64,000 nt of DNA from Loxodes magnus (GCA_946699065.1 CAMPDV010000084.1:558001-622000); one strand, 5' to 3'. Counted from the stretch's first letter, positions 34,967 to 46,597 are shown. The notes: generated by a model not told the origin, from the sequence alone. Program-made: numbers and translations.

Positions 34967-36035
34967 TAGTTTCTATATTAGGTTCTAGGGTTTAGGATCT
35001 TTAATAATCTAAATAGTCCTATATAAAATATCTTTATCTTGTATAGACTTAACCATTATTCATCTTTAATGTTCTCATCAAATTTATAGAAATACTCTAA
35101 TCTGTTAAAGTTTTCATAATAATTTAAGAAAAGTTTCTTAAAGTTTGAAATTTTAAGCATTAAAATTATTTTAGCTACTCTTTAATTTTATGCACTACAA
35201 AAGATTTATTTGAGTAATGGTTATAAAATAACAAATAAGAGTTGTAAAAGCAATGTAAAGAATTTGAATGAGATAATCTTCTTCTCAAATTTGGATATTC
35301 ATAAATAATAACAAAGAGATAGTGAAGTTATTTCATCAATAAATAGATAGAAATGTAAGATGAAATGAATAAGTAAATAGAAAGTATACAAATTTAATTT
35401 TTTTAATTCCACATTTTATATATTTTACACTATTTTATTATTATCATTATTTAGCTTCCTAACATAAATAGATTAATAGTATAAATAAGCACCAGAACTA
35501 AACATTTAATTAAAATCCTTTAAAAGGGTAGATTTAAATTTTATTTATCTATAAATTGATTTTTATTTAAATAAGATGTGAGTAAGAAAATATAATTTTT
35601 AGAAACTCTCCTTCGTTTAATAATATTTATTAAATAAGTTTGTGTAGTTTTAATTTATAGAACAACTAATTTTACCTATAAAGACATAAAATAAACAAAT
35701 TATTTTATAAATATTTACAAACCAACTATGCTTAACTTTTATTTTTATCTCTAAAATGCTTACTTCCTCTCATTTATTTTTAATTATCTGCAATATAATT
35801 GTGAGATATTAAATAATTAAATAAATAAGCAAAGAGATTAAAATTATGTTAATATGCTATATTTAAAAATATACAAATAATCTATATTAAATATTAATAA
35901 TTAAGGAAGTTATCTCCTTTAAAAATATTTCTTTTAAATTTAAATTTTTTTAATTTTTATGAATTAATTAATTATTATATAAAAAATAATAATAGATTAG
36001 AATGGAACTACTATTATTTATTTAGCCACTTTTAA
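34967..36035. other. AT-rich spacer
   Basis: No gene recognised. Confidence 0.4.
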
Positions 36036-36712
36036 ATTCTATTTTTTTTATAGAATTTCTGATGTTGCTCAAATATATCTTGCTCTTCTTTTACTTCATC
36101 TCAATCTCCACAAGCTCTAAGCTTAAGTCCTTTTCATCCTCTTTTATTATTATAGTCCTATTGCTCCTTAAAATTTTTCTAATTATTTTTTATTCGCTTC
36201 TGTTATTGTCTCATGTAATTATATTCTTCTGAAACTTTACCTTCTCACGGGCAGAATATTTATCTCATCTTACTCCAAAGTCTTTTTTCCTCAATTCTTA
36301 CTTTTTGCTAACTGTTAGCTTTATCTTACTATATATCCTTTCTTTTTGCAGAATCAACTTCTTAATAAATTTTTCTGCCTGTTGATATAGTCAGATTTTT
36401 AAACTTTCTCAATATCCATAAGGTCTCAATTATTTTAGCTTTTCTAGGTTATTTATTGTGTTTATAAATTAAATTAGTTAAATCTTTTTTTATTTTGGTT
36501 GAACATTTTACTCCTTGCGTATTAGATTTGCTGCTTATTTCCTTTTTTAATTGCTATTTTCTTACTAAATCTGCATTGCGGTTTGTAGCAAGGTCCTAAT
36601 TTATTCGTTTAATTATGAGACTTAAGATTTTAGGGTCTGTTTCTCCAAGAATATTTGAAATATTGATTTTTAGTATTTCATTATTAAGGTTTTTTTTTTA
36701 AAAAGATATATA
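36036..36712 (-). mobile_element. Gag-only retroposon-like copy M7
   Basis: A run of A (T10 on the plus strand near 36700) precedes an ATG on the minus strand, as in M2 and M6. The frame then reads coherently for about 200 codons: MKYQKSIFQIFLEKQTLKSQ, a coiled coil (SQLNEQIRTLLQTAMQ), and a basic region to ELVEIEMKQKKSK. No complete knuckle is visible, only a GYWES stretch in the expected zone. At the 3' end AAATTCTAT and ATAGAATTT form a perfect 9 bp stem (36036-36062). I place it in the group by architecture, with less certainty than the others. Confidence 0.45.
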
Positions 36713-37379
36713 ACTATTATTATTATTATAAAATAATGTTTCTTACAATAGAAAAATAAATTAAAGTCAACAATAAATTAAAAGTAATAAAATGAAAAGT
36801 ATATAATCTTATGATGATATGATATGCTTTTATAAACTATACAAATAAGAAGGTTAAATCATTTCTATAAATAAAATCCTTTTTTATAATTGAAGAATAA
36901 AATAAGCAGTTAATTAGTCTTAATGTAACTTATAATTAATAAATTAGACTAAGTATTCTTAAATAAACTAAATAATAGGATGAGACATGCATTTAGAAAA
37001 ATTAATTTAACATTTTTAAATTATTATTAATATATCCTTAGTCAAAATTTAGCTTTAATGTAGTCAAAGCTGAACAATCATCATTCAATTTTACTAAATT
37101 TTTAAAATTAAAATTTAGACTTTTAATAAGAAAAAAAAAATTAAAATTGAATTTAAAAAATTTATTGTGGTCTATTTTTTATAAAATAGTGCAATTGGTT
37201 TTTTCATGCTATCCAAACTATTTTTTTAATTGTTTATTTGAAATAATGTTTATTTTCCTTTTTTATATAATTAAATGCAGGCATATTCTTGAGAATCTAC
37301 TAACGTTATATGGCTAAATAAGTAACTTAATTAAAAATTAGTTAGTAATTATTAGATTTCTAATTTGTCTTTTTTAAAT
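36713..37379. other. AT-rich spacer
   Basis: No gene recognised. A short (ATT)n run lies at about 36713-36730. Confidence 0.4.
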
Positions 37380-38474
37380 AACTATAACATTAAATTTAAT
37401 CTGTCTAATCTTCGTAAATGAATAAGTTTTAATATCCCAATTATAGTATTATATTTAGAAAAATATATTCTAAACTCTTCCTTTAATTAAAATGCTTCAT
37501 AATTTAAAATTTATAAATATAAAAGTTATTTAAAGCAATTAATCAAAAATTGAACATTTCTTTCAATATGTCACTTTTAAACAGGATCCATCCCAATCGT
37601 TTTAGGATCAACAAAATATTCTTCAAGAACTCAAATTTATGCAATAGGAGAATTTTAAACTTTTAAGAAACGTATAAGAGCTAGAAGGAAAAATTACATA
37701 CCTAATGTCAAACACCTAAATACTAAAAAACGAAAATTCCCAACCAGTCAATTCGAGTATTGAGCAAAAAGAGACCAAATTCATCAATTAACTGAATTGA
37801 CTGAAAGCTTGATTCTAAAAATACAACAAAAACGACCCCATGAATGTGGAACCGAATCTTCGAGCAGTAAAAATTCCGATAGTAAAAAATAGAAAGTAAT
37901 ACTTTTATTACAGGAATTATGGTAACATTATAAGATATTGTTGAAAATTTCATATAAATAAGAATTAGAAAGCTTTAAGTTATGGAAATCCATAAGTAAT
38001 CTATACTGCACTCCAGAAGGACTCGTATATAGGAAAAAATGCATATTGAAAGTGAATTACTGATGGATATTGCATATGCACATTAAAGAAGAAATCGTTA
38101 AATGTTTGGAGAGGAACTCGATTTAAATTAATTTCCAATGATCAAGAGTGGAGAACACACTAAAGCAAGATATGTACTAAAGAAAATGACTCAAAAGAAG
38201 ACTGGAAATGGAAAATTTAACAAAACTATTTAACTTTTTAAAAATGATGAATCCAAAAAGGGTGGTATCAGTATAATTCATTATTATTATTATTATATTA
38301 AAAAAAATTGAAAAATAAATTAAATGTTTTGATTATTTTTAAATTTAGTCAATCAAAAATTGTATAGTATATAATAATTAAGTAGTCTAAAAGCAAAAAA
38401 TTTATTATTCATAAATACTTCAATATTATTACTATTTTATTTAAGATTTTTTGGTTATTATTTAATAAAAACAT
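37380..38474. repeat. Segmental duplication, left flank of the tRNA-Leu pseudogene
   Basis: This aligns with 17967-18281 except that a complete L-family retroposon is inserted in it. The insertion therefore happened after the two loci were duplicated. Confidence 0.75.
37557..38300 (+). mobile_element. Gag-only retroposon, L family, decayed copy L3
   Basis: Closely related to L2: QDPSQSF, ELKFMQQENFKLL, NVQELEGK and NWLKA are kept in frame. The ATG is lost. In the knuckle region two Cys codons have become Tyr (Y-F-Y-Y-R-N-Y-G-N-I-I-R-Y-C), and a frameshift follows. The 3' end has gatgaatcc...gggtggtatcag and a (TTA)n tail. Its flanks attaatcaaaaattgaa and attaaaaaaaattgaa look like a mutated 16-17 bp target-site duplication. 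The paralogous locus at 17967-18281 lacks the insertion. Confidence 0.75.
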
Positions 38475-38540
38475 GACAGCGGTGGGATTTGAACCCACGC
38501 CCCGAAAGACTAGCGCCTTAGACCACTCGGCCACGCTGTC
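38475..38540 (-). pseudogene. tRNA-Leu pseudogene with anticodon-arm deletion
   Basis: 66 nt, identical to tRNA-Leu(AAG) at 18282-18360 except for a clean 13-nt deletion that removes one of two direct repeats of tagcgcctta. The anticodon stem-loop is lost, so it cannot decode. Both flanks match those of the intact gene, which makes this the second arm of a segmental duplication. Confidence 0.9.
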
Positions 38541-38811
38541 TTAATATGTCTTAAATTGTAAGTTTAAATATAAAAAAGCAAGTAAGACATAAAACAAAAT
38601 TAATAATATTTAATAGAATATTAATCCTAAATAAAAGAATGAATTTATTCTTAATTTTAGAGATTATATAAAATTAAAAATAATTTATTTTTTGTTTTTA
38701 AGGCAATTTTTCATTTATTTGTAATTAATTAACTGTAAATTTTTATTTATTCTAAAAGTAATTTTATAATAAACTCTTATTTTATTATTATAATTATAAT
38801 AAATTAGATTA
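38541..38811. repeat. Segmental duplication, right flank of the tRNA-Leu pseudogene
   Basis: The first 120 bp or so are nearly identical to 18361-18480, and the sequence diverges after that. Confidence 0.7.
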
Positions 38812-38862
38812 TAGAGCGCGTAGTATCTCGTTGGTGTAAAGTTCTTTCCATATTTCAGTATA
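38812..38862 (-). mobile_element. S element, 3'-end fragment
   Basis: The reverse complement of this 50 bp stretch matches the 3' hairpin of the S elements (gctctttaa...agagtgctacgcgctctat) with some substitutions. An A/T tail lies on the expected side. It is a severely 5'-truncated insertion in the opposite orientation to the other copies. Confidence 0.6.
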
Positions 38863-39325
38863 TGTCAATTACTTTAAGTAAGCCTTTAAATAAAGAGGAT
38901 TTTTCTATTATTAATTTTATATCTTTGTCCTTTTCCTCCTTATACTTCTTATTCATCTTTCTACGCTTTATTAAACCTTTTCAAGCTTCCTTTACTTTTT
39001 CTTGTGTAATGGCAGTTTTCTTTTCTAATTCTTTTCTTATGAATCAAACTTTTAAACTCATAAAATTATCTTTATCCTGCTTTGAAGTTGTTGCCTATTT
39101 ATTTTTTTATTCATATTTCTTTTTTATGTATCCTTTATTCCTTTTTTTTAGTATATATTTGATATAACTTTTAACTATGAAGTAAGTTTCCGTTACTCCT
39201 ATTATTTCAATGAATTTCTTGAATTCGGTCATACCACATTTAATAATTTAAATGTTTTTAATATTGAAATATTAATGTTGACTGCATCTAAATATATCAT
39301 ATTATTTATTTTAAATTAAGTATTT
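38863..39325 (-). other. Coding-like minus-strand stretch next to gene Y
   Basis: The minus strand reads MTEFKKFIEIIGVTETYF and, in another frame, a Lys/Glu-rich coil (FIRKELEKKTAITQEKVKEA). No family is recognised and there is no knuckle. It could be the decayed continuation of gene Y or an unrelated remnant. Confidence 0.3.
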
Positions 39326-39329
39326 TAAT

Positions 39330-39725
39330 CACATAATCAAGTTTCTTACCTAAATTTTGTTGCAAAAATATTTGAAAATTCTTATAAAATTTTCATCTTC
39401 TTTTGTGGAATTTTTTTATCTTGCATTTTCTCAGTTCTCAATTTTAATATTTTCTTCGATAATCCCTTATAAAAGATTTTGACTAAATTAGCCGCTTTTG
39501 AAAATTAGTATTTTTTAATTTTAATATATAATTTTATGATATTAATATAATTTTTTCCATTATTTTTTCAAAAGTAGTAATTATTCAAAATTCATATAAA
39601 AATCTCTATGGTAAAGATATTCATAAATCTGTTAAGACTCATTAAAATCCTAACTTTGTAAACATTCTGCATTTGACTATGTATAAATGTGGTAATATCT
39701 GCGTTCATATTACAGAGGAAACATT
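39330..39725 (-). pseudogene. Gene Y, copy 2, decayed
   Basis: The minus strand keeps parts of the protein encoded at 18640-19330: SNAECLQSQDFNESQQIYEY, then FQKRLIQSK and a basic coil. The middle Lys/Asn-rich section is missing, and different frames are needed for the two ends. It belongs to the same segmental duplication as the tRNA-Leu pseudogene. Confidence 0.45.
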
Positions 39726-40044
39726 ATTAAAAATAATAAGAATATTAATTGAATAGGTTATTTTATAATTTTACATTGAAAATAAGAAAAAATTTTATTA
39801 TAGATATTATTTTATTTTTATAGAATCAGCTAGCTGTTGAAAAATATTAAATTAAAAAATAATGTAATTTCAAACGTTTTGTTGATAATATACAAATTAA
39901 AATACTAAATAATTTGAAAAATAATATATAATTAATTTAAATATTTACTAAAATAAAGCGGTTATTATATAAATTTTATTTAAATTGGTTAGAAATTACC
40001 GAGAAGAAATTCCCAATGATGAATCCGATTACGAACTAAAGATT

Positions 40045-40170
40045 CTAAATATTGGACCAGACTAGTCACTTCATCATAGGTTGGGAAATGAACCTGTAAT
40101 TGATAGAAGGCGTCCTGTGCTTATGACAAAGAGATGCAACTTGCCTATAATTAGATGAAGGATCTTATTG
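40045..40170 (+). mobile_element. Degenerate S-element unit
   Basis: The stretch cttcatcataggttgggaa, then gtcctgtgcttatgac and gagatgcaac, follows the order of one internal unit of the S elements (cttcatcagaggtgggga, gtcctctgctttggtg, gagacacaat) with many substitutions. It is an old single-unit remnant. Confidence 0.5.
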
Positions 40171-40411
40171 AGAACAAATTGTTATAGAGAGACTTTAATA
40201 ATTGATATTTTTAGATGTGCTAAATGCACTTTAATAAATTTCTTTCTCCTCTTTTATAAAAAAATTAAATATTTAAGTTTTTTACAAACTTAACTTCTTT
40301 ATTTTTTAAAAATATTTTAGATTTTTTATTTTTTAAACTTTATCTACCCCCAAAAGATTATTTAATTTGCATAAATAAAAAAAATGCTTAAATTATTATA
40401 AAATATATAAA

Positions 40412-41197
40412 ATGGCTTCTAAGAAATAACAGAACTTTGAACAAAACATTTAAACAGGAAAATTCTCTAAAAAATAAAAAAGCGAAATAATTACAATGAG
40501 TGAAAGTGAGAAATATGATTGATATGACGAACATTAGCCACTTGGAAATCCAGAATTAAAAAAACTTCCTACACAAACTCAAATAGAAATATTATCTAAG
40601 TCATTAAAAGAGTTTATGTTTAAAAATAGATACCTCACTGATAAAGTATAAAAATTAGAAAAACTAATAACGTCTTTACTTGAGAAACAATATTAATCAT
40701 CATAAGAAATAGAAAACAAACTAGAACAAAGAATTCTTTAAATTTAATAATAAATTCAGGTAACGCCATTTTCGTTTTAACAGAATTAATCAGATCCTAT
40801 GAAAATAGAAAATGAAGCCTCAAATTAAAATAAACAGTAAACGTTTATTTAAAATAAGTAGTAAATTTAAATTAAATAAGTGTTACAGGAATAATAGTTT
40901 AAAAGAAGAATAAAATGCTACGTGTGCAATAAATAACACCAATGAAAATACTGCTACTAACTAAGCGAAATTTAAAGAAAGAATAAATTAGATATTTTTA
41001 GAAAACTATTTAGGATATATCCAACATAAAGCGGAATAATTTATAGAAAAAAATTCTTTAATTCAAATCTTAATCCTTGGATAAATAATTAGGATTACAT
41101 GCAAGATGAAAACTATTCAGAATATTAAAGGATGGTGCGCTAATGAAGTGCTACACTGCCTAACTAAGCCTAGTAGAAATTCAAGACAAAATAATGA
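40412..41197 (+). CDS. Coiled-coil zinc-knuckle protein L4, about 244-261 aa
   Basis: ATG 40412 opens one uninterrupted frame. Candidate TGA stops are at 41144-41146 (244 aa) and 41195-41197 (261 aa). The protein has a basic N-terminus (MASKKQQNFEQNI), a coiled coil near codons 65-115 (FMFKNRYLTDKVQKLEKLI), a Gln-rich linker, and the knuckle C-Y-V-C-N-K-Q-H-Q-W-K-Y-C at 40916-40954. That is C-X2-C-X3-H-X4-C, one residue shorter than usual, with Trp coded by TGA. Then comes IYPTQSGIIYRKKF, the same C-terminal motif as in the A and L families. No (TTA)n tail or target-site duplication is visible, because a minus-strand element abuts it. It may be an intact retroposon ORF or a domesticated relative. 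Confidence 0.6.
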
Positions 41198-41299
41198 AGA
41201 CAAGCTGATAGAATAGGTCAGATGGATGACTACTAAGGCTTTAACAAAGCTTTATAACTTTTAACTTTTTATGCATATTTATTCTAGAAAAAACTAAAT

Positions 41300-42095
41300 G
41301 CATAATATAATTTGCTCTTTTAGTTACTATTTCAACCCATGTCGAAGCAGCTGATTTCACTTTGGGGTTTGAAACATATTCTCTTCTCTTCTCTTCAGGT
41401 TCTGGATTAGATTTTTATTTTCCTTTATACGTTTTTTCTTTTAAGATACAGTGAATTTATCTAAGTTATTAATTCTTATTTCTTGTCAGTGTCTCTATTG
41501 CCAAAATGCTTATTCCTTTTTTGAAATAGTTATCACCTTCGATATAAATGCTTTTCACTATTAAAGCTGTAGAATTTCTTCACTATTGGCTTAGTTAATA
41601 TATCTGAGTGTATAAAGGCAATATTTTTTCTAAGTTTATTTTATCTCGATTTCCTTTTCGTCTTTTTGTGCTTTTAGAATTTCATTTGCAATTTTAAATG
41701 ATTTTCTTTAATTTTTTCAAGTCTATTTCATTTTCTGCTAATTTATTCTTCTAGGTCTTACTTTGTCTGCTCTTGTCTTATGATACTCTTCAAAAAAAAA
41801 CCGCTTTTTTGGGTTTAATATTTATTCTATTTTATCTACTATTTTAAATTTTTTCATTAGCGATTTATTATCTTTCTTTTGCTTTTTGAACACTTTCTGG
41901 TGTACCAGCGCATTTTTAATTAGTGAATAAAAGCTTATTTACTGCTCAGTAGTAAAATCTGAATCTTCCAAGAGCAAATATTTTCGCTAAATTCTAGGCC
42001 TTTCTTCACAGATAAAAGTGAGTAACTTTCTAAGTGTTTTCACCTTTTTTCTAAGATTCAAGTTACCGCTTACTTCTACGTTTTGAGAGCAAGAA
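41300..42095 (-). mobile_element. Gag-only retroposon, decayed copy M9
   Basis: The minus strand has a coil (RQEQTKQDLEEQISRK) and a knuckle remnant, QLFQKRNKHFGNRD, in which K-H-x4 is kept but the flanking Cys residues are gone. The 3' end carries atgggttgaaatag, like the ggttgaaa found near the 3' ends of LA, M2 and M11. The limits are approximate. It lies tail-to-tail with the L4 ORF. Confidence 0.5.
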
Positions 42096-42256
42096 AACTT
42101 TTATATATTATATTAATATTTTCTTTTTTTTTACTATTATCTCTTTATAATATTTTTCTAATATTCATTTGAGCTTTTCTTATAATTAGAACATCACAAT
42201 AATATAAAGTCAGTTACCTAATCATTTTTGTTTTTAATTCTATTTTCATATATTTT

Positions 42257-43177
42257 AAAAAACTTGGAGATATTTGCCAAAGAATTTATGTTGCTAAGAA
42301 GAGCAAAGGAACTGAAATAATATTAACCAGTCACCTATTATATCCACTCCTCAAAGACAAGTAGAAAAATACAAGCATCTCTAGACAAACTAAACCGAAA
42401 TACCTCAAAAAAGCAATGGATGAATTGATCAGTGTAAAAAAATTATCTTTAAATAAAAAATTGAACGATCTAACCAAAGAATAAGTTCTTGAAATGGATT
42501 ATAATAGATTTTTTTAATTATTTTCCATCTTATAAGAGTTTGGACTAAATCCAACATGAATCAAATCTCACACAACGGACAAAAATATACACACGCCATA
42601 TTTCTATTCTAAGGAGAAGTTCAAAACTAAAATGGAAGATGTATATCAAGATTTACAAGTAATTATACATCAAAAATTTAATAAAAAAAGAAAAAATAAT
42701 TAGAGATAAAGAAGCAAGAATAAAGAAAATAGAGATAAATTTGCAATAACTGATGTAACAGCATTCTTAATAGTTCAACTTTGTGATTCTTATGGAAAAT
42801 GAAAGAATGTAGAAAAGGCTAAAGACATTGAAGAGGAAATGCTACATATAAAGAAGTACATATCACCTTTGGAAAAAATGAAATAAATTTTAAAATATTT
42901 ACTACCTTTCATCCAATATGTGATGGGAAATTATGCATCAAAAATTTACCTGTAGAGATATTGCAACTCTTCAAATGAGCTGGCTTTAATTAGAGAATCT
43001 GAGATTTGCTCGATACTCAGACAGGAAATTTTAAAGAAACAATTTCTTTTCCAAAACATCATTTAATTTGGTTTGGTATAAAACACCATTCCTAAGTTTA
43101 ATTGAAATGAACAACTCACATTATCGCTAAAAATAATTAAAAATATATAAAATAATGATTTAAATATTTTTATCTGA
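42257..43177 (+). CDS. Unidentified ORF, about 250-300 aa (start uncertain)
   Basis: One frame stays coherent from at least 42257 (KKLGDICQRIYVAKKSKGTE) through LTKEQVLEMDYNRFFQLFS, FGLNPTWIKSHTTDK, TDVTAFLIVQLCDSYGKWK and NELALIRESEICSILRQEIL. The first in-frame ATG is 42416, and upstream sequence also reads well without an ATG, so the 5' end may be truncated or split. Candidate stops are TGA 43103-43105 and 43175-43177. I recognise no domain. It has mixed basic and hydrophobic helices and no zinc knuckle, and it lies between M9 and L5. It could be a host gene or the remains of another mobile element. Confidence 0.4.
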
Positions 43178-43399
43178 ATATTAAAAAGTTTAATTTATCC
43201 TAACAGAATTTTCTTTAGTATTAGATAACTCTAAAATAATAATTAAATTTCTTAATTTATTAAATATATCAAATTAAAAATTAACTATATTTAATTCATC
43301 AAGCTGTGAGCAATTTTTTATTAATTTAATTTTTTAATATATTGGAAAACTTAAAATTAAAAGATTTTTATGATTGTTTGAAAATACTATTACATTAAA

Positions 43400-44186
43400 G
43401 AACTGCATTATATATAAAAAATGGATTTAACCTCATCTTCTGAAACCCTAAGACAATCTAACTTAAACAATAAATAATGAAAAAGAAATATAGTAACTAT
43501 TCTCGAAATTATTCCTCTAAAATGTTAAATCTCTGAGTTGTAAAAAAAATTAGGACTCTGTTATAAACTGCAGTAAGGGTGCAATAATTAAATAACTAAT
43601 TAAAAAAGTAATTTAGTAATAAATCAGAAACATAAGAAATAAAATTTATGCTATAGAAAATAGGAAGAAATTCAACTAGTTTACTGCACATTAATAGTTA
43701 TCAATCTGTAAAAACTAAAAACTAAAAATATAGAGATTTTATGGATATTAAGAAGAAATAAAAACCTGATTGCATCTATAAGTAGAGAAATATATTAAAA
43801 TGTTTATTCTACAAGCTCAATAAAAATATTTACAGTTTAAAATTAAGTAAAGAATAGAAGAAAACTGAGGCAATTTTATTGCACTCGAGAAGGTTACATT
43901 TATAGAAGAAATTTTATAAAGGAATGAACATGATGAATCAATAACAGAAGCGAACAATAATTAATGAGTTAAATACTATAAGGAGCTACAGAACATATAA
44001 AACTAAGAGAGGAAGAAAACGACTGACCTTCAGGACAAGATGAAAACTGGGGTAAAAAGAGATGAACAAGAAATCAATGAAAAATTTCAAAGGAAGCATC
44101 AAAAATTTTATAAGACAAATAAAATCGAACTTAAATGGCTAAACTAATAATGATAGATTAACTATAATTAATTATTATTATTAAAA
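43400..44186 (+). mobile_element. Gag-only retroposon, copy L5
   Basis: A-run plus ATG 43421 starts MDLTSSSETLRQSNLNNKQW. A knuckle remnant (DCIYKQRNILKC, missing one Cys and the His) lies near 43770 in a shifted frame. RQFYCTREGYIYRRNF follows at about 43875 in the starting frame, with Trp-rich TGA codons after it. The 3' end is aactataattaattatt plus (ATT)n, almost the same as that of L2. No target-site duplication was identified. Confidence 0.6.
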
Positions 44187-44334
44187 GTATAATTCAAATT
44201 ATTTTAATAAAATAAACATATTTAATAATATTTCAAATATTTTATAAATATTCTAAATATAGAATATTTTGCTATAAATTTAATGCTTAAAATTTAAATT
44301 TACATAAATATTAAGAATGTTAAAAAGCTCAAGA

Positions 44335-44620
44335 TTTTGGAATTTCAGAAGTCGGTAAATACAAACCAAAATATTCTCATGAGAAACTATGTTTGAGGAT
44401 TGATCTTCTTAACTTTATCTTTAGACAATGCCCAGCCACCATTTATTCTGCACTCCAATACAGACATTGCTAAAGATTATAATCCAATCGTCCTTATCAC
44501 AGCCTCATCTTTCCAGAATAATTAAATAGGCACTTAACCTCACTAAATAATTCAAAAGGCGCAATAACCAAAATAATAACTTGGAGTTTGACTCCTTGTA
44601 CCATTCCCCTTCTTTGCCAT
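44335..44620 (-). other. Possible short ORF, unidentified
   Basis: On the minus strand ATG (complement of 44618-44620) opens about 95 coherent codons: MAKKGNGTRSQTPSYYFGYC, then SLAMSVLECRINGGWALSKD. G+C is higher than in the flanks. The plus strand also reads without obvious breaks, so the strand is not certain. No family was recognised. Confidence 0.3.
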
Positions 44621-45885
44621 ATTTAATGATAACTTAGAATTTGAATAAATAAATTTTATTTGTTTAATAAACATTTTAGCAAGAAAAGTTTAATAAAAGT
44701 AAATAAAATGAATATAATTATTAAGTTTATTAGTTAATTTATTATATATCTTTAACTTATAAAATTTTCTAATTTTTATATTTATAAATTTATTTTTTAC
44801 AGCTTTTACATTCAGAATATCATTAAGAATGTAGCTGTCAAATAATATTTATATGTAACTATTTATCTAAATTTTATCTCTTATTGCAAAAATAATTAAT
44901 TAACAAAAAAGGAATTATCAGATACATTATCAATAACTATCTTTATTTAGCAAATAATCCCTAAATTATTTTTTAACTTAAGAATAGAAATCTACTATAG
45001 ATAAAAGCTAAACATATAAGTAAAAAATACATATAATTTATATTTTTTATGAGGTATAAATATTAATTACTATTGATATATTAAAAAATTAAAAATTTAT
45101 TTAGTTTTCAAAAGAAAAATAATATAAGAAAAAAAAACAAAAAAAGAGCACCTAGAAGTAAATTAAATTTTGATTAAACATTATTCAACGACTGAAAACT
45201 AAATTAAATTAAATGTATATTATATGATTTCGTTTAGACTAATTTGAAGTTATTAAAGTATTTATATTTAATATTTTTATTTAAGAAAGAGTAAGTTTAT
45301 TATCTAATAAATTAATGTAATTTAAAAAGCAAGCAAAAGTATCATAAATTTATATAATTTATATGAAAATTAATTTTTATAGATATTTATTTTATAGCAA
45401 GAGGCATCAAATATTTCAAAAATATTTTAAAATGCTTCAATTAAAATTAAAGCTTAAAACTTTTAATTAAATTAGAAAATAAACTATTACTACTAGAATG
45501 TTTAGTGAAATACTAAATATTTAAAATTATTGTCGCTGTAATTAATAAAATAATTATTAGAAGTTTAATATTTAAAATTAATTCTATATTTAATATAACC
45601 TATTACTTTTAAACTAGAATAAATATACCTTTAAACTATAAGTTTATTATAATAGAAATTACTGAAAAATCATATCTTATTTCTCTTAACATTTAAAAAT
45701 GTGTTGTAGTTAAAGAAAACTTGATCTAATATCATTTAGAAAATTGATTAGATTTGCATATCTACTTTTATATTAATATTTGATTCTAACTTAAAATATT
45801 CTCTTTAAAATTTAAAATATATTTTTAAGAAACTTTTTTTTCTAGTTATTAAAAGTAAAAGTAGTAATAATATTTTAAAGGGATG
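44621..45885. other. AT-rich spacer
   Basis: No gene recognised. Confidence 0.45.
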
Positions 45886-45889
45886 TCAC

Positions 45890-46290
45890 CATTATTAGTT
45901 TTGCTAAAAATTAAAATTTTTAAAGTCTTTATTCATCTATAGATTTCGAAGTCGTATTCATCTGGTTTTTCTGGATTTTAAATCTTTATAGCTAAATTTT
46001 TATCCTCTTGCCAACTATTGAAAATCTATAACATACTTTTATTTATAAAATCTTCTCAATGCATCCATCATTTTTGAAATTTCTTAATGTGGATAGAATT
46101 TTTTTAAATTAATATCTTCCGCTCTGATAGTTAAAATTTTTAATTGATTTTAAATTCCTATTTTTACTTCTTAAATTTATTTCTCCTTAAACTTGAAGTA
46201 CTAATTTACATTATATTCATATTTTTTTCAGTATCAGCATCTAATTGTTCATTTTAGCAGGAGGAGTTTAAGTATGGATTTTATTCTTCT
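45890..46290 (-). mobile_element. Possible gag-only retroposon fragment M10
   Basis: The minus strand reads TIRCWYWKKYEYN, which resembles a knuckle start C-x-x-C with the second Cys codon turned to TGA. About 100 residues with a helical, basic character follow (FYPHQEISKMMDALRRF). It resembles the other elements but lacks clear ends. Confidence 0.35.
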
Positions 46291-46597
46291 CTTAATTCCG
46301 GATCCAATTGAAGGTTTAGCTTGATATGATCTAATTAGCTGATCCTCTTGTCAAAATTTTATCAAAACTTCATTCGATTAGATTAATCTAACTTTTTATT
46401 TCTTAGGAAATAGTCTATTAGTTAAATTCTTGCTTAGAATTCTATTCTATTATCAATTTGTTTATGCTTAGCATAAGAGATTAAGTTTATTTATTTTATA
46501 TTTTAAAATTTCTTTGCTAATTTCTAGCTAGCTAATTTAGCATATAAAAATTGTTATAAGATTCTGTTAATTGCTAAATTTTTTTGTGGAAGATATT

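Noticed and set aside
34981-34996. Telomere-like agggtttagg
   Set aside because: A single occurrence with no tandem repetition. It is probably chance.
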